A stretch of DNA of 7,624 bases from Actinomycetota bacterium. GTDB taxonomy: Bacteria; Actinomycetota; Acidimicrobiia; Acidimicrobiales; Ilumatobacteraceae. A program made the position numbers and the translations under genes. Where the stretch lies: positions 1-7,624 of the forward strand of contig SXWG01000131.1 of NCBI GenBank assembly GCA_005789925.1. The letters run 5' to 3'. The notes under the pieces are model-generated. The model saw nothing but the letters and a program-made list of their open reading frames with translations, was not told the DNA's origin and searched no databases. This document shows positions 1-6,456 of this stretch, piece by piece. Positions within the stretch are counted from its first letter, which is position 1. Each line of letters opens with the position of its first letter.

Positions 1-1
1 G

Positions 2-1636
2 TTCGGTCAGGAGACCAACACGCCAGAAGATTTCGCCATCCGCAGAGAACTGCTCAGCTTCAAAGAGAAGCCATTCGTCAAATTCTGGCCAGAGGACATG
101 AGCAAGAACGACGTCCCGAAGGGCTTCAGCGTCGCCATCATCGGTGGTGGATTCAATGGTGTCGCTACCGCTGTGCAGCTCGAGGAACTGGGAGTTCCGT
201 ACACGTTGTACGAGAAGCGCCATGAACTAGGTGGAACGTGGAGCATCAATAAGTACCCCGACATTCGCGTTGACACGTTGAGTTCGTCGTACGAATTCGT
301 CTTCGATATCAAGCACAAGTGGAATGAGTACTTTGGTCGTGGGGCCGATGTCCGCCAATACATCGAAGACACCACAAAGAAACGTGGAGTGTGGGCACAT
401 GTTCGACTTGAACATGCATTGAAAGAAGCTCGTTTCGACGAGACCACAGGCATTTGGCATCTCACGTTCAGCAAACCCGACGGGTCACTCGTGACGTCGC
501 AGGCCAACATCATCGTGAGCGCATCGGGACTCTTCGCGAACCCAAAGAAGCCCGAGTTCAAGGGTCAGGAAAAATTCAAGGGAACGATTGTGCACCCGAC
601 CGAATGGCCGGTCGGCATGAGCCTGAAGGGCAAGAAGATCGCTGTACTGGGCAACGGGTCGACGGGTGTTCAGTTGTTGAAGCCCGTTGCTGCCGAAGCC
701 GAGCAGGTGTACGTGTGTCAGCGCACGCCGCAGTGGATGGGCGCGCGCGACAAGTACGGTGCACCGATAGAACCAGAAGTCCATTGGTTGAACGAGAACA
801 TGCCGAGCTACTGGAACTGGTGCCGCTTCACTTCGATCATGCACCTCTTCACTTATCACCAGGACTACCTCATCCCAGATCCGGAGTGGCAGGCCAAAGG
901 TGGTGGCATCAGCCCGATGAGTGACGCCGTGCGCGACATTCTCATCAACTACATCAAGAACGAAACGAACAACAGGCCCGAACTGTACGAGCGTCTCATT
1001 CCTGACTACGCGCCGATGCTTCGTCGACCAATCGTGGACAACGACTGGTATAAGACACTCACTCGCGACAATGTTGAGCTGATCACCGAAGACATCGTCG
1101 GCCTCGGCGAAAACACCATCAAGTTCGCAGACGGCACCGAGCGTGAAGTCGACATGGTTGTCAGTGCGACAGGATTCGAGATTCTCAAGTACCTGTGGCC
1201 AGCTGAATACGTCGGTCGTGGTGGCCTCAACCTGCACGAGCGATGGGCGAAGGAAGACCCGCGGGCCTACATCGGCATGATGGTGCCGAGTTTCCCGAAC
1301 CTTTTCATCATGTACGGGCCGAACTCACAACCGGTCTCCGGCGGTGTGGCGCTTCCCACCTGGTACCAGATGTGGGCCGGCTACGTCGCAATGGCGCTCG
1401 CCCACATGATCAAAAACGGACACAAGACTGTCGAAGTTACTGAGGATGCCTTCTGGGATTACAACAACCGTATGGACGAAGAAGGCCGCAAGCTCGCGCT
1501 TGTGACGGACAAGAACCAAGTCGAACGCAACTACTACATCAACAAAGACCGCATGCAGGTGAACTGCCCGTGGGAAGTGAAAGAGCTGTTTGCAATGTTC
1601 AACGAGGTCAAGAACGAGGACCTCGACTTCGCATAA
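2..1636 (+). CDS. Baeyer-Villiger-type flavin monooxygenase, 5' end outside window
   Basis: FAD- and NADPH-dependent monooxygenase, probably cytosolic, expected to insert oxygen next to a ketone to give an ester or lactone. Numbering from the Met at 98: an FAD Rossmann motif GGGFNG at about 16-21, then GGTW and the YPDIRVD stretch typical of the family; the complete Baeyer-Villiger fingerprint F-x-G-x3-H-x3-W-P at 160-171 (FKGTIVHPTEWP); an NADPH Rossmann motif GNGSTG at 185-190; QRTPQW at 208-213; and the late ATGF motif at 357-360. The frame is open without a stop for 32 codons upstream of that Met to the window edge, and the Met has no properly spaced ribosome-binding site. The true start therefore probably lies to the left, as in 4-hydroxyacetophenone monooxygenase-like members that carry an N-terminal extension. 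It is the first visible gene of an operon with two acyl-CoA dehydrogenases. The substrate is unknown. Class assignment is strong; the subfamily is inference. Confidence 0.92.
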   Translation, partial: FGQETNTPEDFAIRRELLSFKEKPFVKFWPEDMSKNDVPKGFSVAIIGGGFNGVATAVQLEELGVPYTLYEKRHELGGTWSINKYPDIRVDTLSSSYEFVFDIKHKWNEYFGRGADVRQYIEDTTKKRGVWAHVRLEHALKEARFDETTGIWHLTFSKPDGSLVTSQANIIVSASGLFANPKKPEFKGQEKFKGTIVHPTEWPVGMSLKGKKIAVLGNGSTGVQLLKPVAAEAEQVYVCQRTPQWMGARDKYGAPIEPEVHWLNENMPSYWNWCRFTSIMHLFTYHQDYLIPDPEWQAKGGGISPMSDAVRDILINYIKNETNNRPELYERLIPDYAPMLRRPIVDNDWYKTLTRDNVELITEDIVGLGENTIKFADGTEREVDMVVSATGFEILKYLWPAEYVGRGGLNLHERWAKEDPRAYIGMMVPSFPNLFIMYGPNSQPVSGGVALPTWYQMWAGYVAMALAHMIKNGHKTVEVTEDAFWDYNNRMDEEGRKLALVTDKNQVERNYYINKDRMQVNCPWEVKELFAMFNEVKNEDLDFA

Positions 1637-1644
1637 CCCTGCGG

Positions 1645-1665
1645 CGTGCCTTAACGTCGGGCACG
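1645..1665 (+). other. intercistronic hairpin
   Basis: Perfect 6-bp inverted repeat CGTGCC / GGCACG (1645-1650 and 1660-1665) with a 9-base loop, in the 47-base gap between the monooxygenase stop and the ribosome-binding site of the next gene. No T-run follows, so it is unlikely to be a terminator. It could stabilise or help process the operon mRNA, or be chance. Confidence 0.35.
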
Positions 1666-1670
1666 ACACG

Positions 1671-1676
1671 AGAGGA
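1671..1676 (+). promoter_or_regulatory. ribosome-binding site deciding the start at 1684
   Basis: AGAGGA lies 7 bases before the ATG at 1684. This fixes the start of the first acyl-CoA dehydrogenase and argues against an in-frame ATG at 1570, which lies inside the monooxygenase gene. Confidence 0.75.
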
Positions 1677-1683
1677 ATACGTC

Positions 1684-2700
1684 ATGTCTTTTGATCTGGG
1701 CTTCACCACCGACCAGACGACCATCACTGACCTCTTCAACAGTTTCTTCTCGAACGAGTCACGCCCTGAAGTCGCTCGCGCAGCTGAACCACTCGGTTTC
1801 GATGCTGACCTATGGCAAAAGACGCTTGCGTTGGGTGTGGCTGGCATGGCTGTGCCAGAAGCAAACGGCGGCGGCGGAGCGTCGCTCAGCGACGCAGTGA
1901 TCGTTGCTGAGGCGGTCGGTGCAGCGCTTGCACCGGTTCCCATCGTCGAACACATGGTTGCGGCGCGCACGCACCCCATCACCGACCTGGTTGAAGGTGC
2001 AGCGCTCGGCACGATTGCTCTCACGCCTGCAGCCGATGGGCGCTGGTCGTTTGTCCCAGCTGGTGCTGTCGCCGACATCGTCATTGGTGTCGATGGGGGT
2101 GACATTGTCGCCGTTCGGTCGACTGCACCTGGTGTTGCTCCCCGCAATCATGCGTGTCAACCACTCGCACATCGATCATCGCGCGATGGCGATCGCACGG
2201 TCATTGGCGATGCTTCATCGTTCGAGCGCGTCGTGGCTGAATGGAAGACGCTCACTGCATCAACATTGGTCGGCATCGCCCAGCGTTCTCTCGACATGGG
2301 TGTGCAGTACGTGAAGGAACGTCATCAGTTCGGCGTGCCCGTCGGGTCGTTCCAGGCCGTGCAACACGGACTTGCTGACATTCCTGGACTTATCGACGGA
2401 AGCCGCATACTTGCTCACAAAGCAGCATGGGCATCGCAGCCTGACGTGGCTCAGACCATCGAGCCAGAGTTCAACGAGTACACAGACTTTTCTGTCGTCG
2501 CGTCGATGGCCTTTCTGTTCGCCGGCGAGGCAGCCGTTCATGCAACCGACCGCAGCTTGCACTTTCACGGTGGTTACGGATTCTCCGAGGAGTACGACAT
2601 CCAGATGTATTACCGACGTGCGCGCGGTTGGCGTCTCATCGCAGGTGACCCACGCAACGAGTACGTCGCTCTCGCTGACAAAATGTTCGGAGACAACTGA
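1684..2700 (+). CDS. acyl-CoA dehydrogenase family protein, probable non-catalytic subunit of a heteromeric enzyme
   Basis: 338-residue acyl-CoA dehydrogenase-fold protein, shorter than the usual ~380 residues. The C-terminal helical domain is clear: R-H-Q-F-G at 213-217 followed by the PVGSFQAVQH stretch (FAD adenine side), and HFHGGYGF from about 293. The catalytic base appears absent. Where isovaleryl-CoA dehydrogenase has Glu in its G-helix 'ER' motif, this protein has Trp187-Lys188; where medium-chain dehydrogenase has YEGT, it has an AGDP-like stretch. It therefore probably works as the partner (beta-like) subunit of the next gene product, lending FAD-binding residues at a shared interface. 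Length and pattern resemble mycobacterial FadE28 of the ChsE1-ChsE2 pair (from memory). Start chosen from AGAGGA 7 bases upstream. Its TGA overlaps the next ATG by one base, implying coupled translation. The alignment was done by eye. Confidence 0.88.
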   Translation: MSFDLGFTTDQTTITDLFNSFFSNESRPEVARAAEPLGFDADLWQKTLALGVAGMAVPEANGGGGASLSDAVIVAEAVGAALAPVPIVEHMVAARTHPITDLVEGAALGTIALTPAADGRWSFVPAGAVADIVIGVDGGDIVAVRSTAPGVAPRNHACQPLAHRSSRDGDRTVIGDASSFERVVAEWKTLTASTLVGIAQRSLDMGVQYVKERHQFGVPVGSFQAVQHGLADIPGLIDGSRILAHKAAWASQPDVAQTIEPEFNEYTDFSVVASMAFLFAGEAAVHATDRSLHFHGGYGFSEEYDIQMYYRRARGWRLIAGDPRNEYVALADKMFGDN

Positions 2701-3842
2701 TGGACTTCACACTCTCACCCGAGGCCATCGCCTATCGCAACTTGGTGCGCTCGATCATCGCCGACACTGTGACTGATGAAGCCATCGAAGACATCCACCG
2801 CACAGGTACGTTCGATCTTCCTGCTCTTAACTTTGCACTTGCCAAACACGGTCTGCTCGAGCGCGCAGTACCCGGTATGGGCAAGGGCGACCCGATCGAA
2901 CTATGGATTCTGTTCAATGAGCTTGAAAAAGCCGGTGCCCCGTACGATGGCATTGCCGTTAGCCTGATGATTGCTGGTGTCATCAATGCAGTCGGTACCG
3001 ATCAACAGAAGCATCGCATCATCCCATCGATCGTCTCAGGTGAAGCCGGTGTCTGCATGGGCTACTCAGAACCTGACTATGGCTCTGACGTCGCGTCGAT
3101 TGTCACTCGTGCAGTGCAAGACGGTGACCAGTGGGTCATCAACGGCGCAAAGATGTGGACCACGATGGCTCACGTGGCGAAGTGGTTGATTCTGCTCACT
3201 CGTACCGACACCGACCTACCGAAGCATCGCGGGCTCACCATGTTCATCTTGCCCATGGACACTCCCGGTATCACGGTAAAACCGGTGCACACCATGGCCA
3301 GCGAACACACCAACGCAACCTGGTACGACGACGTGTGCGTGGGTGACGAGGCCGTTCTCGGTGAAGTGAACGGTGGCTGGCGCACGATGACCGTGGCACT
3401 TGCGTTCGAGCGCGGCGTCATGGGTGGCACCAACCAGGGTGTTCCACTCCTCACACACTTCGCCAAATGGGTGAAGCAGGTGGGACTCGCTTCTGATCCT
3501 GCCGTGAAAGTTGAATTGGCCAAAGCAGCCATCGACATGCACGTGTCGACTCTGCTCACGCAACGGGCGGCGTGGATTGCAGCAAGTGGTGGCCTTCCTG
3601 GGCTGGAAGGTTCGATGGCAAAGTTGTTCGCCACGGAGGCTTATCAACGTGAAGTCCATTCATTCCAGAACGTCGCAGCACAACCGGGTCTGCTCGGCTT
3701 CCACGAAGATGGCGCAGCTGCCGAAGGCTTCATTGACTACGACGCGCGTCACTCGCCCGTGACCACCATTTACGGTGGCACGAGCGAGATTCAGCGCAAC
3801 AACATCGCCGAGAGACACCTCGGCCTTCCACGCAACCGCTGA
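2700..3842 (+). CDS. acyl-CoA dehydrogenase, probable catalytic subunit of a heteromeric enzyme
   Basis: 380-residue full-length acyl-CoA dehydrogenase, expected to introduce an alpha,beta double bond into an acyl-CoA. Visible elements: GYSEPDYGSD at 121-130 (the family's EP-x-GSD signature), NGAKMWTT at 148-155, and YGGTSEIQRNN from 358 near the C-terminus. The position of the medium-chain enzyme's catalytic Glu (YEGT) is Gly359, so the base is more likely Glu237 in the AFERG motif, as in isovaleryl-CoA dehydrogenase. The usual R-x-Q-F-G FAD segment is missing: the matching stretch around 254-275 has no such motif. The preceding gene supplies it, so the two proteins very likely form one alpha2beta2 enzyme. 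The ATG overlaps the previous stop (TGATG), with no separate promoter. Nearest known model is the mycobacterial FadE29/FadE26 type used on steroid side chains; the substrate here is not determined. Confidence 0.93.
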   Translation: MDFTLSPEAIAYRNLVRSIIADTVTDEAIEDIHRTGTFDLPALNFALAKHGLLERAVPGMGKGDPIELWILFNELEKAGAPYDGIAVSLMIAGVINAVGTDQQKHRIIPSIVSGEAGVCMGYSEPDYGSDVASIVTRAVQDGDQWVINGAKMWTTMAHVAKWLILLTRTDTDLPKHRGLTMFILPMDTPGITVKPVHTMASEHTNATWYDDVCVGDEAVLGEVNGGWRTMTVALAFERGVMGGTNQGVPLLTHFAKWVKQVGLASDPAVKVELAKAAIDMHVSTLLTQRAAWIAASGGLPGLEGSMAKLFATEAYQREVHSFQNVAAQPGLLGFHEDGAAAEGFIDYDARHSPVTTIYGGTSEIQRNNIAERHLGLPRNR

Positions 3843-3845
3843 CGA

Positions 3846-3938
3846 TTATTCCGTCGGCTTCTTGCGGCGATTATTGAGAACCATCGCTACCAGCACCACG
3901 ATCAACACCGCGATGACCGCAACGAGAATCGTGTTCAT
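3846..3938 (-). CDS. putative 30-residue single-pass membrane microprotein
   Basis: Small ORF starting MNTILVAVIA. About 19 hydrophobic residues (roughly 3-21, rich in Val, Ile, Leu, Ala) are followed by a short basic tail N-N-R-R-K-K-P-T-E. The pattern predicts one transmembrane helix with the charged C-terminus in the cytoplasm. GAGGTGA precedes the ATG by 10 bases, a credible Shine-Dalgarno, and an in-frame TAG upstream excludes a longer form. It ends 3 bases from the convergent dehydrogenase stop and begins 63 bases after the RCC1-type lipoprotein gene on the same strand, so the two may share a transcript. No family is recognised; a chance hydrophobic ORF is possible, but the ribosome-binding site, charge layout and position argue for a gene. 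Confidence 0.6.
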   Translation of the reverse strand: MNTILVAVIAVLIVVLVAMVLNNRRKKPTE

Positions 3939-3950
3939 GCTCGATGATTC

Positions 3951-3967
3951 ACCTCTCTAGTAGAGGT
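3951..3967 (-). promoter_or_regulatory. hairpin overlapping the microprotein ribosome-binding site
   Basis: ACCTCT / AGAGGT, a perfect 6-bp stem with a 5-base loop. On the minus strand the 3' arm is the Shine-Dalgarno of the 30-residue ORF, and the 5' arm resembles the anti-Shine-Dalgarno. Folding would hide the ribosome-binding site. It has no T-run, so it is a poor terminator for the lipoprotein gene. Any regulatory role is inference. Confidence 0.4.
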
Positions 3968-4001
3968 TGAGGATTTCTCAGAACAGCTTGAGTTTGTTGA
4001 G

Positions 4002-5846
4002 TTACGCCACCACATTCACGAAGATCGTCCGCGACCGAGTCTTTTGGCCTTTCGGCGTCACCCCGATAGTGACGGAACACACGCCGACCTTCTTTCCCTG
4101 CACGCTGGTTCTGCTTGTTCTGCAGAAGCGACTGCCGGCCTTCGACACGGTCACCTTCACCTTCGACGACTTCGGCGCAGAGATGCCGGCGAACACTGTC
4201 ATTGTCTTCGCATCAACTTTCTTGCCGACTTTCACCGACAACGCTCGACGCACAGTTGACGGAGACGTGACCGCGGGAACAGTCAACGCTGTTGCATCAC
4301 CATTAATTGAAGCGGTCGCTTGTGAGGCCCCAGAAGAAGTCGTTGCGGGTGTTGACGCAGCACCTGTTGTCGTTGATGGTGAACCTTGCACTTGTGCAGA
4401 GTCAGACGATGGTGTGGTCGTTGCGACGGTCACTGCAACTGTCGTTGCAACAGTCGGCACTGTCACCGTGGCTGGCACAGTCGCTGGCACCGTTGTCGCC
4501 ACCGTCGTTTGAGGTGCAGCAGTGGTAGCGGGAACCGTATTAGGAGGTGTGGTTGTCGCCACGTTCTGTGCCGGCGTGATTCCGAATCCGGCAATCGTCA
4601 CCGCACTCGACGACTCAGATCCGACCGGCGCACCATTACCTAGGTCACCAGTGGTGTCGTATCCTGCACACAGAAGTCGACCCTCCCATGTGGCTGAACA
4701 CACCGTGCCCCCGAGCCTCTTGTTTCCACCGAGGGCCATGACATTCGACATTCCGACAAGTTTCTGCGCCTGCCACACATCGCGTTGTGTTCCATGAAGA
4801 CGACCCCAACACCACACCTGACCTTCGATGTCATTGACGCAAGTCGACTCTTGCGACGCATTGATCGCCAATGCACGCCATGGGAATCCGTCGGCGGTGC
4901 GCGGTACGGCAGATGACGGCACTACTGCGGAATCAAGGCCCAGCTGTCCGAAGACATTCTGTCCAAAACATTTCACCGAGCCGATTGTCAGTACGACACA
5001 TGTGTGGTTCGTTCCCATCGATACATCGACCACTTGCACATCGACTACTCCAGGCTGAAGTAATGGCTCTCGACCTGCAAACACTGGTTCAGCGCCACCA
5101 GGTCCCAACTGTCCGTTTGCGTTCCGACCCCAACACTGCAGCATGGCATTCACCGAGATCACACAGAAGTTGTTAAATCCGCCCGTGATCTTCACCGCAT
5201 TGTTGATGAAGGGCAAAGTGACAGGTCCACGAATGTTGTAATCGACGAATGCCTCTTGCGTCATCGTTCCCTGGCGCCCATCACCCCAACAGAGCACAGC
5301 TCCGTTCGCAACAACTGCGCACGCGGAGGTGGAGCTAACGGCAATGTCGATAGCGGGTGATCCGATGTTGCCGACTCGTGTTGGTGCGGTGTAATAGCTG
5401 CCATTCGAAGCAACTATTCGCGAATTGTTGAGGCCCCAACAAAACACCTCGCCACCAGCAATTGCGCATGTCGCGTCACCAGGTCCTGACGACACAGCCG
5501 TCACGTATTGATTGTTCGGCATGGGAATGCGCACCGGTGTTGGCGACACGCTCGAGGCCTGAACTTGCACGAGTCCGGTCGACGGCCGCCCCCAACACCA
5601 CAACGATCCTGTGTGATCAATGCTGCACATCTCGCTCGTTCCACCACCAATGACAACGACCGCCTTTTCGCCAGGCGCCACAGAGAGACCAACGGGGAGC
5701 AGGCGCTGGAGCGATTGCGCAGAGATAGCGGTGTTGCGGTCGACTGAGACATCTCCGCTCTCAGACCCACTGCCACACGCTGCGACCACCAAGGCCACGG
5801 CGGTCAGCGCTGCGACAATGTGCATCGATTTCATGATTCGAGACAT
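4002..5846 (-). CDS. surface lipoprotein with seven-bladed RCC1-type propeller
   Basis: 614 residues. An N-terminal lipoprotein signal ends in the lipobox VVAAC (lipidated Cys24), so the protein is probably anchored on the outer face of the membrane. Residues about 60-420 hold seven RCC1-like blades. Each has a Cys pair in the pattern C-x(8 or 9)-C followed by W/F/A-G: 74/84, 127/136, 176/186, 228/238, 283/293, 336/346 and 383/393. Blades 4 and 5 also keep GQLG. A Thr/Pro/Val/Ala/Ser linker follows (about 425-533), then a basic C-terminal module with Cys575 and Cys590. Every cysteine is accounted for by the lipid site or a pair. The start is supported by AAGGGGAA about 7 bases upstream. RCC1 propellers usually bind proteins; the ligand here is unknown. 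Divergent from the gene at 6004, whose C-terminus carries a similar module. Confidence 0.9.
   Translation of the reverse strand: MSRIMKSMHIVAALTAVALVVAACGSGSESGDVSVDRNTAISAQSLQRLLPVGLSVAPGEKAVVVIGGGTSEMCSIDHTGSLWCWGRPSTGLVQVQASSVSPTPVRIPMPNNQYVTAVSSGPGDATCAIAGGEVFCWGLNNSRIVASNGSYYTAPTRVGNIGSPAIDIAVSSTSACAVVANGAVLCWGDGRQGTMTQEAFVDYNIRGPVTLPFINNAVKITGGFNNFCVISVNAMLQCWGRNANGQLGPGGAEPVFAGREPLLQPGVVDVQVVDVSMGTNHTCVVLTIGSVKCFGQNVFGQLGLDSAVVPSSAVPRTADGFPWRALAINASQESTCVNDIEGQVWCWGRLHGTQRDVWQAQKLVGMSNVMALGGNKRLGGTVCSATWEGRLLCAGYDTTGDLGNGAPVGSESSSAVTIAGFGITPAQNVATTTPPNTVPATTAAPQTTVATTVPATVPATVTVPTVATTVAVTVATTTPSSDSAQVQGSPSTTTGAASTPATTSSGASQATASINGDATALTVPAVTSPSTVRRALSVKVGKKVDAKTMTVFAGISAPKSSKVKVTVSKAGSRFCRTSRTSVQGKKVGVCSVTIGVTPKGQKTRSRTIFVNVVA
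4250..4572 (-). repeat. low-complexity Thr/Pro/Val/Ala linker-coding tract
   Basis: Degenerate repeats of short units such as TVPAT, TVATT and PATV, encoded by recurring GTT/GTC-GCA/GCG-ACA/ACT codons, join the propeller to the C-terminal module. Such tracts act as extended, often wall-spanning stalks and tend to vary in length between strains. This one stays in frame throughout. Confidence 0.75.
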
Positions 5847-6003
5847 GGTCTCTTCCCCTTTTTACGGATCCCCAAGCAACACTAATTTCCTGGTTGCTCT
5901 GACGAGCACGACCAGCAATTGGTTCCCCATAACCGCCGGATGACGACGGGCTCTACGGCAAGGGCCTTGGAACTGTGAGCCAACGTACTCGCTTGGGGGT
6001 CCC
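5847..6003. promoter_or_regulatory. divergent intergenic region with inverted repeats
   Basis: 157 bases between two outward-facing genes must hold both promoters. CTGGT-TGCTC (5890-5899) pairs with GAGCA-(CG)-ACCAG (5904-5915) around a 4-base centre: a 10-bp stem with a 2-base bulge. A second dyad, CAAGG-G-CCTTG, lies at 5959-5969. Either could be an operator. No convincing -35/-10 pair was found for either direction. Confidence 0.5.
5851..5860 (-). promoter_or_regulatory. ribosome-binding site of the RCC1-type lipoprotein
   Basis: Read on the minus strand this is AAGGGGAAGA, a purine-rich Shine-Dalgarno ending a few bases before the ATG at 5846. It supports the first Met of MSRIMKSMH over the internal Met residues at positions 5 and 8. 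Confidence 0.7.
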
Positions 6004-6456
6004 ATGAAATCTGTCAAGGCCTCCGCCGCCATCATCGTTGCTGTCGCCATTGCAGTCGCCGGAGTCATCATCTGGAGCACACAACGAGACTCATCTTCGG
6101 ATAGTGGCGCACCGTCTCGACAGGAAAGCACCGCATTCAGTCCCTCCCGCCTCGCCAAGACGTGGGGAACTGACGGCTATTCATTGATGACACAAGCCTC
6201 GAGCATCGAAGTAGCGGACACAGCGTCGACACTCGCCGGCGTGACATGTTCCGTGGGAACAATGTCGACGGCGAATGGTCTGCGCGCCGTTTGGGAAGTG
6301 CACACTGCCAAACGCGGTGTGGGGACAAGAGTTGACTCTCACCTTGAAGGCCCTTCCGATTGCAGATTCGGGAGATTCCGAAAGCGATGTCAAGACGTTC
6401 ATCGTTCGTGTCCCAGAGTTGGCACCTGCAGTTCCCACAGGGAAGATCTCCTTTGA
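6004..6456 (+). CDS. 5' part of a frameshifted membrane-anchored surface protein
   Basis: Starts MKSVKASAAIIVAVAIAVAG: two Lys, then a hydrophobic helix at about 8-24, then a Ser/Asp-rich hydrophilic stretch. This is a signal anchor or export signal, without a lipobox Cys. GGGGG at 5995-5999 is a weak, closely spaced ribosome-binding site. The frame is protein-like up to about the VTCSVG stretch near 6241. Somewhere after that it stops being authentic: beyond about 6330 it reads as an Arg/Cys/His-rich out-of-frame tail ending at 6456, while the downstream frame carries the clearly real protein. Joining both frames by dropping one base would give a single protein of about 523 residues. Treat this entry as the N-terminal portion of that gene, not as an independent 150-residue protein. 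Confidence 0.65.
   Translation: MKSVKASAAIIVAVAIAVAGVIIWSTQRDSSSDSGAPSRQESTAFSPSRLAKTWGTDGYSLMTQASSIEVADTASTLAGVTCSVGTMSTANGLRAVWEVHTAKRGVGTRVDSHLEGPSDCRFGRFRKRCQDVHRSCPRVGTCSSHREDLL
6245..6330 (+). other. frameshift junction (one surplus base)
   Basis: The upstream frame and the downstream frame are both open here and differ by +1. Two homopolymers are natural sites for an extra base. One is TTT-GGG at 6290-6295, where repair gives ...LRAVGKCTLPNAVWG. The other is GGGG at 6321-6324, where repair gives ...AKRGVGQELTLTL. The sequence alone does not choose between them, or between a true mutation and a read error. Confidence 0.7.

Noticed and set aside
485..1237. 250-codon ORF on the minus strand inside the monooxygenase gene
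   Set aside because: The + strand frame carries all conserved flavoprotein motifs; the antisense translation has no recognisable family pattern and is a shadow of GC-biased codons.
1570..1683. N-terminal extension of the first acyl-CoA dehydrogenase from an ATG at 1570
   Set aside because: It overlaps the monooxygenase coding region, reads as Arg-rich nonsense, and a good ribosome-binding site precedes the ATG at 1684.
1608..2147. 179-codon minus-strand ORF opposite the first dehydrogenase
   Set aside because: Ser/Ala/Thr-rich shadow translation with no ribosome-binding site or motif; the sense strand is a clear dehydrogenase.
3170..3634. 154-codon minus-strand ORF opposite the second dehydrogenase
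   Set aside because: Shadow of a well-conserved gene on the + strand; no independent support.
3843..3875. 8-base direct repeat CGATTATT at 3843-3850 and 3868-3875
   Set aside because: One pair of short copies, lying in the end of the microprotein ORF; no element between them, so probably chance.
3967..4512. 181-codon + strand ORF opposite the lipoprotein C-terminus
   Set aside because: It mirrors the Val/Thr/Ala repeats of the linker in antisense; the minus strand gives a complete lipoprotein with signal, blades and stop.
6245..6456. Programmed -1 ribosomal frameshift to join the two frames
   Set aside because: The frames differ by +1, not -1, and no stop codon or known +1 slip signal sits near the junction; an indel or read error is simpler.
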